Positions 1 through 5,871 are shown, counted from the first letter of the stretch. The stretch is DNA of 7,754 bases from an uncultured Burkholderiales bacterium (GCA_937925755.1 CALAMX010000126.1:1-7754), one strand, 5' to 3'. The notes: a model not told the origin generated them from the letters alone. Program-made: numbers and translations.

Positions 1-1
1 C

Positions 2-175
2 GTGATCGACGCCCCGCCCACTTTCGCGCGCGATTTTCACCGGCGCGCCCTCGATCTGGGCGTGCTTGTGCGCCCCATCGGCCATACGGTCTATTTCATG
101 CCGCCCTATGTCATCGGCGAGGCCGAGATGCAGCGGCTTGCCGAGGTCACCCTGACCCTGCTCGACCAGTTCTGA
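2..175 (+). CDS. bioA: BioA C-terminal end (adenosylmethionine-8-amino-7-oxononanoate aminotransferase), partial
   Basis: Open from the left edge in frame 2, giving 57 residues and a TGA stop. The tail contains GVLVRPIGHTVYFMPPYVI, which closely resembles the C-terminal strand of BioA-type class III (PLP-dependent) aminotransferases, where a basic residue, a short turn and an MPPY segment precede the last helix. BioA makes 7,8-diaminopelargonic acid from KAPA in the cytoplasm, using S-adenosylmethionine as amino donor, in biotin synthesis. The PLP lysine and most of the enzyme lie outside the window. Another class III aminotransferase is possible, but the VRPIG...YFMPPYVI pattern favours BioA. 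No clear terminator follows: a GCAGCC/GGCTGC stem at 213-235 has no T-run. Confidence 0.85.
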   Translation: MIDAPPTFARDFHRRALDLGVLVRPIGHTVYFMPPYVIGEAEMQRLAEVTLTLLDQF

Positions 176-457
176 AGCCGCGCATCTGCCTGCAGAGGGC
201 AAAGCGCTCGAAGCAGCCTTGCGGCCACAGGCTGCCAACCCTCGCCTGCAAGACCACGACTCGGTTCGTCCCGTAAGCGATCCTCATGCTGCCCATCTCT
301 TGGGTATCGACAGCGGGACGCAACAGGGCGCAAGGTCGGCTTGGGTCGCCCTTACCGTGTCCATCTGGCGTCTGGGCGCCGCAGTCCACAGCGGATGGCA
401 TACCCTGACCTACCGCTACAGGGCCATCGAGTGCCTTGGTTCAGGATGCTTTCAACC
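176..457. other. Non-coding spacer between bioA and the repeat block
   Basis: No convincing gene is seen on either strand. The open frames that cross it have no good ribosome binding site, run into bioA or into the repeat block, and show no domain I recognise. A possible hairpin pairs 213-218 with 230-235 around an 11-base loop, without a T-run, so it is not a normal intrinsic terminator. At the right edge CTTTCAAC (449-456) can pair with GTTGAAAG (470-477), straddling the start of the repeat block. The segment could be a decayed gene or part of a longer repeat family; the sequence alone does not decide. Confidence 0.5.
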
Positions 458-459
458 AA

Positions 460-474
460 AAAAACCGCAGTTGA
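460..474 (+). repeat. Left terminal inverted repeat of the block
   Basis: AAAAACCGCAGTTGA, the exact reverse complement of 1064-1078. The A-run extends two more bases to the left (458-459). It also takes part in a local hairpin, since GTTGAAAG at 470-477 pairs with CTTTCAAC at 449-456. Confidence 0.75.
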
Positions 475-494
475 AAGGGCCCGAAGGGTGGTTC

Positions 495-511
495 AAGCGG
501 GTGTCTGGCTT
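495..511 (+). repeat. Inner inverted repeat, left copy
   Basis: AAGCGGGTGTCTGGCTT; the reverse complement of 874-890 reads AAGCGGGCGTCTGGCTT, a 16/17 match. The two copies are about 360 bases apart and point towards each other inside the outer inverted repeats. Confidence 0.65.
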
Positions 512-720
512 GACACGACGACGCCGTAGGGCGAGCGCGACGGGCGAAGCAGGGGCCCCTCCTGGGGATGCGACCCCGTCGCGGGATGCTGGTGCCCCAC
601 CCGCGGTCGCCGGCATCCCCTGCGCTGGCCGATCCCCGCTTGCGCGGGGCCCCTCGGCCGACGCTGCGGGGCGCCCCCCCTGCAAGCAGGCGCGTAAACG
701 AGCCCGGTAGACTGTCCGAA

Positions 721-745
721 CGACCGGGCGAGTTTCGTCGCAGAC
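721..745 (+). repeat. 25-base direct repeat, copy 1
   Basis: The unit begins CGACCGGGC and ends TTTCGTCGCAGAC. It matches 846-870 at 23 of 25 bases; the only differences are two bases in the middle triplet (GAG here, TCG in copy 2). The 13-base unit AAACGAGCCCGGT flanks it on both sides (696-708 and 747-759). Confidence 0.7.
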
Positions 746-813
746 AAAACGAGCCCGGTAATCTGATTCAACGGGCAAGCAGTGTTAAGCACGACGCGTG
801 CAGATGGCCAAGG

Positions 814-839
814 GGTCGCGACTTTCGTCGCTCCTACGA
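814..839 (-). repeat. REP-type palindromic repeat
   Basis: Read on the minus strand it is TCGTAGGAGCGACGAAAG followed by TCGCGACC. That is the layout of the widespread proteobacterial REP family with a GTAGGAGCG head followed by a short GC-rich stem-loop. The stem is GCGAC (818-822) with GTCGC (827-831) around a 4-base loop. It lies between the two copies of the 25-base direct repeat. Assignment is by resemblance only; the number of copies in the genome is unknown. Confidence 0.55.
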
Positions 840-845
840 GACAAA

Positions 846-870
846 CGACCGGGCTCGTTTCGTCGCAGAC
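846..870 (+). repeat. 25-base direct repeat, copy 2
   Basis: Second copy of the unit at 721-745, 23/25 identical. Its ACCGGGCTCGTTT part (848-860) is the exact reverse complement of the 13-base units at 696-708 and 747-759, so the same core occurs in both orientations within about 165 bases. Confidence 0.7.
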
Positions 871-873
871 ACA

Positions 874-890
874 AAGCCAGACGCCCGCTT
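874..890 (-). repeat. Inner inverted repeat, right copy
   Basis: AAGCCAGACGCCCGCTT, inverted partner of 495-511 with one mismatch. It directly follows one copy of the 25-base direct repeat (846-870). Confidence 0.65.
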
Positions 891-1063
891 GGGCCGCACC
901 AGCCCGCAGGGCGCAGGACAGCACGCAGTGCGGGTCCCGAGAGCGCAGCGAGGGATGGGCCGAAGGCCCACAAAGCGGGCCCGTAGCGGGCTCACCCTGC
1001 GGGTGCGTCGTATCGAGACCACATCCTTTAATGGATTCATGACGTTGCAACACAAAAAAGCGG

Positions 1064-1078
1064 TCAACTGCGGTTTTT
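1064..1078 (-). repeat. Right terminal inverted repeat of the block
   Basis: TCAACTGCGGTTTTT, a perfect 15-base match to the left repeat on the other strand. It is preceded by an A-run (1054-1059), so A- and T-tracts flank a short GC core. It lies just upstream of the response regulator start at 1096. Confidence 0.75.
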
Positions 1079-1095
1079 AGGATCATTGTTCTGCC

Positions 1096-1836
1096 ATGCA
1101 ACTACAACCACTCAAGGTGCTCATCGCCGACGACGAACCGCCGGCGCGCCGGCGGCTGCGGGACTTGCTCGCCGACGCCGAGACTGTCTGCCCCAATCGG
1201 GTGGTGGGCGAGGCCGCCACGGGTGTCGAGGTCCTGGCGCAGGCAGCCGAACACAGGCCGGACGTCGTGCTGCTCGACATCCAGATGCCAGGCTTGAGCG
1301 GGGTCGAGACGGCGCGTCACCTGGCCGGCCTGGCGCACCCGCCTGCGGTCATCTTCACCACGGCACACGACCAGTATGCCATCCAGGCCTTCGAGCTGCG
1401 CGCGGTCGATTATCTGCTCAAGCCGGTGCGGCTAGCGCGCCTGACCGACGCCCTCGGGCGTGTGCGGCCGCTCGGTGCCGAGGACGGTGCCGTGCTGTCG
1501 CCACGGCGGCACCTGCTCAGCAGCGAGCGCGGCCGGGTCTGGCTCGTCCCCGTGACCGACGTGCTTTATCTGCGTGCCGAGCTCAAGTACGTGGTGGCGC
1601 GCACGCGCGAGAGGGAACATCTGCTCAATGAGTCGCTGGTGCATCTAGAGCAGGAGTTCCCGGAGGACTTCGTGCGCATACACCGGCGCTGTCTGGTGGC
1701 GCGCCGACACCTCGTCGGCTTTCAGCGGGTCGGCGAGGGGGAGGAGGCTCACTGGGTGGCCGTGCTCGAGGACTGGCCCGAGCGGCTGCCGGTGTCACGC
1801 CGGCAGCACCAGGTCATACGGGCGTTCCGCGCCTGA
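1096..1836 (+). CDS. AlgR/LytTR-family response regulator
   Basis: A 246-residue, full-length protein with two domains. Residues about 6-125 form a receiver domain: acidic pair D12/D13, phospho-acceptor D61 in LLDIQMPG, switch T89 in FTTAHD and K109 in LLKP. Residues about 140-245 form a LytTR DNA-binding domain, with the typical YLRAELKYVV and FVRIHRRCLV segments. It should act in the cytoplasm as a phosphorylation-controlled transcription factor. In many betaproteobacteria an algZ-type kinase gene sits directly upstream and hemC follows; here the kinase is absent and a repeat block ends 17 bases before the start. Only a weak AGGAT (1079-1083) lies upstream, 12 bases away; a GTG at 1117 in the first strand is a less likely start because it would cut into the fold. 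It converges on the thioredoxin-like gene with a 13-base gap. Confidence 0.9.
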   Translation: MQLQPLKVLIADDEPPARRRLRDLLADAETVCPNRVVGEAATGVEVLAQAAEHRPDVVLLDIQMPGLSGVETARHLAGLAHPPAVIFTTAHDQYAIQAFELRAVDYLLKPVRLARLTDALGRVRPLGAEDGAVLSPRRHLLSSERGRVWLVPVTDVLYLRAELKYVVARTREREHLLNESLVHLEQEFPEDFVRIHRRCLVARRHLVGFQRVGEGEEAHWVAVLEDWPERLPVSRRQHQVIRAFRA

Positions 1837-1849
1837 CCCGGAATGACCT

Positions 1850-2371
1850 TTACTGCAGGCGGCTGCTCGCCGCCGACCCTGGCTCGGCCTTCTCGCGCGG
1901 GCGCAGCTTGGCCATGGCCTGGGCGATGGCCTGATCAAGATCGAAGCTATATTGATCGACCGTGGTGATGCCCACCATGGGTTTGGCGAGCGGCGAGCCG
2001 TCGGCGTCGAACAGGATCACGGTGGGCACCCAGTAGACTCCATGCTGACTGGCGAAGTCGCGCTGGGTGGTGCGGCGGCCGGCGAAGTCGCGTATCGGTT
2101 GAGTGCCGCGCGTGAACACGCGGCGCATGACCAATTTCTCCTGATATTCCGGGTTGCGGCTGGTGGGGATCAGGACCTCGTTGAGCGCCAGCTCGCAATA
2201 GGGACAATGTGGGCTGACGAACGCCACCAGCACGGCGGCGTTACGCGCGCGGGCTGCGGCGCCATCTTGCTGCAGATCGCGTGCCAGGGGCAGACCCTCG
2301 GCTGCCCAGGCGGGTGCGCCACCCCATGCTACAATCACCAGAAACAGCAGCCAACGTCTCGTTACTGTCAT
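1850..2371 (-). CDS. Exported thioredoxin-fold protein with CPYC motif (SoxW/DsbD-C-like)
   Basis: A 173-residue protein. The start at 2371 is chosen because a strong GGGGGAAGG ribosome site lies just upstream and a signal peptide begins at once: basic TRR, a hydrophobic stretch at residues 7-20, and an AWA-A cleavage site near 23/24. The mature part is a thioredoxin fold with redox motif C56-P-Y-C59 (FVSPHCPYCE) and the cis-proline in WVPT (P116). It is therefore likely a periplasmic thiol-disulfide reductase or carrier. Family resemblance is to SoxW-like and thioredoxin_2/7 proteins; the partner is unknown, and nearby haem genes hint at, but do not show, a role in cytochrome maturation or redox repair. 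The open frame continues upstream into hemC antisense, but that extension lacks support. It is divergent from hemC across 40 bases. Confidence 0.85.
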   Translation of the reverse strand: MTVTRRWLLFLVIVAWGGAPAWAAEGLPLARDLQQDGAAARARNAAVLVAFVSPHCPYCELALNEVLIPTSRNPEYQEKLVMRRVFTRGTQPIRDFAGRRTTQRDFASQHGVYWVPTVILFDADGSPLAKPMVGITTVDQYSFDLDQAIAQAMAKLRPREKAEPGSAASSRLQ

Positions 2372-2398
2372 CGCCTTCCCCCGTATGGAACCATTGAT

Positions 2399-2402
2399 AG
2401 GA
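2399..2402 (+). promoter_or_regulatory. Ribosome binding site favouring the GTG start of hemC
   Basis: AGGA lies 9 bases before the GTG at 2412. The alternative ATG at 2442 has no comparable site, only a weak GAG about 10 bases upstream, so the GTG is preferred. Confidence 0.45.
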
Positions 2403-2411
2403 TCATAGCGG

Positions 2412-3374
2412 GTGACCACGGGTTCCTCGAGTAGTCCGAACATGCCCCCTGCCCTGGTCATCGCCACGCGCGAGAGCCAGCTCGCGCTGTGGCAGGCCGA
2501 GCATATCAAGGCGCGCTTGATCGAGCGCCATCCGATACTCTCGGTGAGCCTGCTCGGCATCACCACGCAAGGCGACCAGATCCTCGACTCGCCGCTCGCG
2601 CGCATCGGTGGCAAGGGCCTCTTCGTCAAGGAGCTGGAACAGGCCATGCAGGCCGGACGCGCCCAGCTCGCCGTGCACTCCATGAAGGACGTGCCCATGG
2701 ACCTGCCAGAGGGTTTCGTCCTGGCGGCCATTACCGCGCGCGAGGACCCGCGCGACGCCCTCGTCTCCAACCGTTGCCGTAGCCTGGCGGAACTGCCGGC
2801 GGGCTCCAGGGTGGGCACTTCCAGCCTGCGCCGCCAGGCGCAGATCCGTGCCGCCCATCCCCACCTGGTGGTAGACACCCTGCGCGGCAACGTCAACACG
2901 CGCCTGCGCAAGCTGGACGAAGGGCAGTACGATGCCATCATCCTCGCCGCCGCAGGCTTGAAGCGCCTGGGGCTCACACACCGTATCGCCGCGCTGCTCA
3001 CACCCGAGGAGAGTCTACCCGCCGTGGGCCAAGGCGCGCTCGGACTGGAGACCCTGGCCACGCGCGAGGACGTCATCGCCCTGGTCGGCGACCTCAACGA
3101 CGCCGAGACTGCCGCCTGTGTGCGTGCCGAGCGCGCGATGAGCCGGCGGTTGCAAGGCGGCTGCCAGGCCCCCATCGGCGGCTATGCCCGGCTGGAGGGG
3201 GGGCGTCTGCGGTTGACTGCCTTCGTCTCCGACCTCGACGGCAGGCGCTTCTATCGTGCCGAGGCATGGGGGGAGGTGGATGCGCCTGAGATCTTGGGGG
3301 AGCGGGTGGCCGATGCCCTGCTCGCGCAGGGGGCGGATCGCATCCTGCGGGAGCTCACACAGCGCCCGCTTTAG
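2412..3374 (+). CDS. hemC: Porphobilinogen deaminase (hydroxymethylbilane synthase)
   Basis: A 320-residue cytoplasmic enzyme that joins four porphobilinogens into hydroxymethylbilane, the third step from ALA to haem. Family hallmarks are all present: IATRESQLALWQ near the N-terminus (residues 17-28), GGKGLFVKELE (67-77), HSMKDVP with catalytic D93, SSLRRQAQ (137-144), TLRGNVNTRL (156-165), and C251 in GGCQAPIG, the cysteine that carries the dipyrromethane cofactor. The GTG start at 2412 has an AGGA site; starting at ATG 2442 would give 310 residues, also normal for the family, so the first ten residues are uncertain. It is the first gene of a hemC-hemD-hemX-hemY run. Its promoter must lie in the 40-base gap or inside the divergent thioredoxin-like gene; no convincing -35/-10 pair was seen. 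Confidence 0.97.
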   Translation: MTTGSSSSPNMPPALVIATRESQLALWQAEHIKARLIERHPILSVSLLGITTQGDQILDSPLARIGGKGLFVKELEQAMQAGRAQLAVHSMKDVPMDLPEGFVLAAITAREDPRDALVSNRCRSLAELPAGSRVGTSSLRRQAQIRAAHPHLVVDTLRGNVNTRLRKLDEGQYDAIILAAAGLKRLGLTHRIAALLTPEESLPAVGQGALGLETLATREDVIALVGDLNDAETAACVRAERAMSRRLQGGCQAPIGGYARLEGGRLRLTAFVSDLDGRRFYRAEAWGEVDAPEILGERVADALLAQGADRILRELTQRPL

Positions 3375-3384
3375 TACCCGCTCC

Positions 3385-4209
3385 ATGGCGACGAGTAACC
3401 CGGACTGCAAATCGATGCAGGCATCCACGCGACCGGCGGCTGTCCTCCCACTGAAAGGGTTGGGGATCCTTGTGACCCGCCCGCGCAGTCAGGCCGAGCG
3501 ACTGATGGCAGAGATCGCCCGGCGCGGTGGCACGGCCTGGTGGCTACCCGGCCTTGAGATCGAGCCTCCTGCCAACCCAGCGGTCCTCAACCAGGCCCTG
3601 GAGGCGCTGCCGCAGTGCCAGTGGGCGATCTTCGTCAGCCCCACAGCGGTGGAACAGGCCTGGCCGGCGATCATGGCTCGGGGCGGGCTACCGGCAGGGC
3701 TCAGGCTGGCCGCGGTCGGGCGCGGCACGGCGCGTGAACTCGCGGCACGAGGTGTGACCGAGATCCTCGCGCCCAGCGACCAGGCCGACAGCGAGGCCCT
3801 GCTGGCGCTGCCCCAACTCGCCGCGGTAGAGGGGCTCAGGGTGATCCTCTTCCGGGGCGAGGACGGCCGTACCCTTCTGGCCGAGGTCCTCACCGCGCGC
3901 GGCGCCCAAGTGATCCACGCCGTCTGCTACCGGCGGGTGCGGCCGCAGGCCGATCCCGGCGCGGTGCTCAAAGCCTGGCGCGCGGGCCGTATTGCGGCGG
4001 TGACCGTGTTCAGCCGCGACAGCCTCGACGGCTTGTTCGAATTGCTGGGAACGCAGGGGCAGGGCTTGTTGCAACAAACCCCTTTGTTCGTGCCGCACCC
4101 CCGCATCGCCGAACACGCCCGGCAACTCGGCTGCACCGAGGTCATCGTCACGCCCGCGGGCGAGGCAGGGGTGCTCGCCGCACTCGAGGAATTTGCCGCC
4201 TGTGTCTAG
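3385..4209 (+). CDS. hemD: Uroporphyrinogen-III synthase
   Basis: A 274-residue protein from the ATG at 3385, 10 bases after the hemC stop. HemD cyclises hydroxymethylbilane with inversion of ring D, giving uroporphyrinogen III for haem, sirohaem and cobalamin. The family is poorly conserved, but the visible signs fit: VTRPRSQAERL (30-40) opening the first domain, FVSPTAVEQ (83-91), VGRGTARELAARG (111-123), ILFRGEDGR (154-162) at the domain junction, CYRR (181-184) and FVPHPRIAEHARQLG near the end. There is no clear ribosome site before 3385; ATG 3415 (ten residues later) is an alternative, and translation may be coupled to hemC. The open frame runs further upstream inside hemC, but that part is a shadow. 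The end overlaps hemX by 8 bases. Confidence 0.93.
   Translation: MATSNPDCKSMQASTRPAAVLPLKGLGILVTRPRSQAERLMAEIARRGGTAWWLPGLEIEPPANPAVLNQALEALPQCQWAIFVSPTAVEQAWPAIMARGGLPAGLRLAAVGRGTARELAARGVTEILAPSDQADSEALLALPQLAAVEGLRVILFRGEDGRTLLAEVLTARGAQVIHAVCYRRVRPQADPGAVLKAWRAGRIAAVTVFSRDSLDGLFELLGTQGQGLLQQTPLFVPHPRIAEHARQLGCTEVIVTPAGEAGVLAALEEFAACV
4186..4190 (+). promoter_or_regulatory. Ribosome binding site setting the hemX start
   Basis: GAGGA within the last codons of hemD, 11 bases before GTG 4202. It is too close to the upstream TTG at 4193, so it supports the GTG as the hemX start. Confidence 0.5.
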
Positions 4210-5305
4210 CGCCGAGACCCCTTCTACGCTTGCTCCTCATGGCCCGCTATCGACTGGTCAAGGGGCGGCCACACCGCCTGCGAGTGCGCACAAGTCCAGC
4301 GGGGAACCCCCTCCACCCGCGCGCCAGGGCTGGCTCGACCCGGCCCTGGTGGTGTCGGTCATCGCCCTCGTCGCCGTCCTGGCATTGGCCTGGAACACCC
4401 TCGACCGGCTGCAAGACATGGAGCTGCAACTTGCCCGCCGCATCGGCGAATTCGATGCCGCCGGGCGCGAGGCGCGTAACGCCGTGCGCGATGTCAACGC
4501 CATATTGAACGACCTCACTACGCGCCTGACGGCCCTGGAAAACCGGGCGCAAGAGGCACAGAGCGAGCAGTTGGCGCTCGCTGCCATGTACCAGGAGCTC
4601 GCCCGCAGCCAGGATGAAAGGGTGGTGGCGGACATCGAGCAGACCCTGTTACTTGCCCAGCAACAGTTGCGGCTGGCAGGCAACGTGCGGGCCGCACTCA
4701 TCGCCCTGGAGGCGGCGGAGGCACGCCTGGCGCGCTTGGGCAAGCCACAGTTTGCCGGGCTCAAGGAGGCCATCGGCCGCGACATCGCTCGCTTGAAATT
4801 GCTGCCAGCAGCCGATGTCGCCGGCATCAATGCCCGGCTCGACGTGTTGGTGCAGAGCGTGGATCGCCTGCGGCTGGCCGTCGAACCGAGCCCCCCGCAC
4901 AGCCCGAAAGTCCAACCAATCACCGGCGATCGCTGGCAGAGGCTGTGGCAGGGCACGCTCGACGAGCTCAAGCAGCTCATCCGTGTCGAGCGCCTGGATC
5001 GGCAGGACGCCGCCTTGTTGCCGCCGGAACAGGCTTGGTTCCTGCGCGAGAATTTGAAGTTGCGCCTGCTCGCCGCGCGGCTGGCCATGTTGAACCGCGA
5101 CGAGGCGACCTACCGGGCAGATCTGGGCAAGGCCCAGGCCTGGATCGAGCGCTATTTCGACACCCAGGACCCGCTCACCCAGGGGCTGCTCACCAGCCTC
5201 AAAGAGCTGGCGGCGCTGCCGGTGGCCCAGCAAGAGGCCGACCTCAGCGAGAGCCTCAAGGCCCTGCGCAGCATGCCCTTCAAGACAGAGGTGACCGGCG
5301 GATGA
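4202..5305 (+). CDS. hemX: HemX-family membrane-anchored protein
   Basis: A 367-residue protein starting at GTG 4202, overlapping the hemD stop by 8 bases; a TTG at 4193 in the same frame is less likely. In order: a flexible N-terminal stretch rich in Ser, Pro and Ala (residues 1-43), one membrane helix (about 48-64, ALVVSVIALVAVLALAW), a long alpha-helical and probably coiled-coil stretch (about 69-135), and a helical C-terminal domain with FLRENLKLRLLAARLAML and NRDEATYRADL (about 280-307), typical of the HemX family. It should be a single-pass inner-membrane protein with most of its mass in the periplasm. Relatives are often mislabelled uroporphyrin-III C-methyltransferase; no methyltransferase motif is seen here. 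Its biochemical role is not established; the conserved place in the hem operon suggests a tie to porphyrin synthesis. It ends in an ATGA overlap with hemY. Confidence 0.9.
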   Translation: MSSAETPSTLAPHGPLSTGQGAATPPASAHKSSGEPPPPARQGWLDPALVVSVIALVAVLALAWNTLDRLQDMELQLARRIGEFDAAGREARNAVRDVNAILNDLTTRLTALENRAQEAQSEQLALAAMYQELARSQDERVVADIEQTLLLAQQQLRLAGNVRAALIALEAAEARLARLGKPQFAGLKEAIGRDIARLKLLPAADVAGINARLDVLVQSVDRLRLAVEPSPPHSPKVQPITGDRWQRLWQGTLDELKQLIRVERLDRQDAALLPPEQAWFLRENLKLRLLAARLAMLNRDEATYRADLGKAQAWIERYFDTQDPLTQGLLTSLKELAALPVAQQEADLSESLKALRSMPFKTEVTGG

Positions 5306-5871
5306 TGCGGGTGGTCTTTTGGTTGATCCTGCTTGCGGTCCTCGTCGTGGCCTTTGCCCTCGTGCTCAAGGCGGACCATGGCGCTGTGCTGATTCTCTTC
5401 CCGCCCTGGCGAGTGGAGATCTCGCTCGCACTCGCGGTGGCCCTGCTGCTCGCGTCCCATGTCCTTTTTTACGTGGCCATTCGCCTCATGCGCACGGCCC
5501 TTCGGCTGCCGCGCGACATCCGCGCCTGGCGCGAGCGGCGCCGCCGGGATCTAGCCGAGGGCGAGCTGCAGCGGGCGGTCGGCGCGCTACTCGCCGGCGA
5601 GGCGAGCCATGCGCTCAAGCTCGCCCGTCAAGCTTGGGCGCGCACGCAGGCCCCCTTGGCGACACTCGTCGGCGCGCGCGCAGCGCTGGACTTGGGCGAG
5701 GTGGATGCGGCGCGCGGTCTACTCGCCGATTTGCAAACCGAGGTCGGCGAGCTGAATGCCGCCCGCCAGGCGCTCGAGCGCGCGCTCGCCAAACCCAGTG
5801 GCCAGGATGCCGGGGTGCTGCAGCGGTCGGCCACCCCCGCGTCGGACGCTCAAGGGGTCGGGCCGCTCTGA
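5302..5871 (+). CDS. hemY: HemY-family protein, short form (N-terminal part only)
   Basis: A 189-residue protein starting at the first of two consecutive ATGs (5302, 5305); the ATGA overlap with the hemX stop and an AGAGGTG site (5286-5292) support this. Residues about 5-22 and 40-62 are membrane helices, joined by the conserved HGAVLILFPPWRVEISL segment, followed by LRLPRDIRAWRERRRR (about 68-82) and the start of a TPR-like helical region (about 88-163). This matches the HemY N-terminal domain. Full HemY proteins are about 400 residues with several TPR repeats, so roughly half is missing. The last 25 residues are low-complexity, and the final 22 bases lie antisense to the convergent reductase gene. 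I see no continuation in another frame. This is either a lineage-specific short form or a truncated, perhaps inactive, gene. It is not related to the Bacillus HemY oxidase. Confidence 0.8.
   Translation: MMRVVFWLILLAVLVVAFALVLKADHGAVLILFPPWRVEISLALAVALLLASHVLFYVAIRLMRTALRLPRDIRAWRERRRRDLAEGELQRAVGALLAGEASHALKLARQAWARTQAPLATLVGARAALDLGEVDAARGLLADLQTEVGELNAARQALERALAKPSGQDAGVLQRSATPASDAQGVGPL

Larger units (their letters stand above)
458..1080. repeat. Inverted-repeat-bounded, structured non-coding block (possible non-autonomous element)
   Basis: The block starts with AAAAACCGCAGTTGA at 460-474 and ends with its exact reverse complement at 1064-1078. A second inverted pair lies inside it: 495-511 and 874-890 match at 16 of 17 bases. 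The centre has direct and inverted copies of a 13-25 base unit (696-708, 721-745, 747-759, 846-870), a REP-type palindrome (814-839) and a row of short hairpins (634-649, 902-912, 956-970, 980-990, 993-1005). No frame through it resembles a transposase or any other protein. The arrangement fits a MITE-like or composite repeat, or a cluster of repeat units accumulated in one spacer. No clean target-site duplication is visible: AGGAT occurs at 443-447 and 1079-1083, but the left copy is 12 bases away from the inverted repeat. It ends 17 bases before the response regulator start. Confidence 0.55.

Noticed and set aside
147..401. 84-codon minus-strand open frame containing MRIAYGTNRVVVLQARVGSL
   Set aside because: It reads antisense into the end of bioA, has no supported start, and I cannot tie it to a known family. 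It may be a repeat-borne frame, so the region is described only as spacer.
219..710. 163-codon plus-strand open frame across the spacer and the repeat block
   Set aside because: It has no ribosome site, is rich in Arg, Pro, Ala and Gly as expected of noise in GC-rich DNA, and crosses the terminal repeat and several palindromes.
443..1083. AGGAT at both outer edges of the block as a target-site duplication
   Set aside because: The left copy is 12 bases away from the inverted repeat while the right copy abuts it, and five bases in common are easily chance.
1021..1095. Promoter for the response regulator (TTTAAT at 1027-1032 as -10; TTGCAA at 1045-1050 as -35)
   Set aside because: Neither element has a matching partner at 16-18 bases, so no promoter can be supported.
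493..1101. 202-codon minus-strand open frame through the repeat block
   Set aside because: It spans almost the whole inverted-repeat block, contains translated repeats (for example ATKLARS and ATKVATP), and has no transposase or other domain features.
1837..1849. Shared bidirectional terminator between the convergent regulator and thioredoxin-like genes
   Set aside because: The 13-base gap has no stem-loop or T-run.
2361..2403. hemC promoter (TTACTG 2362-2367 with TATGGA 2384-2389)
   Set aside because: Both boxes match the consensus poorly. The short divergent gap makes a promoter here likely in principle, but its position cannot be read from the sequence.
2372..3175. Long N-terminal extension of the thioredoxin-like frame, antisense to hemC
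   Set aside because: The signal peptide and strong ribosome site at 2371 mark the true start; the extension is Ser/Arg-rich, as expected of an antisense shadow of a coding region.
4258..5233. Long minus-strand frames antisense to hemX
   Set aside because: The HemX plus-strand protein has clear family features and operon overlaps; the antisense frames are Ser/Arg-rich shadows.
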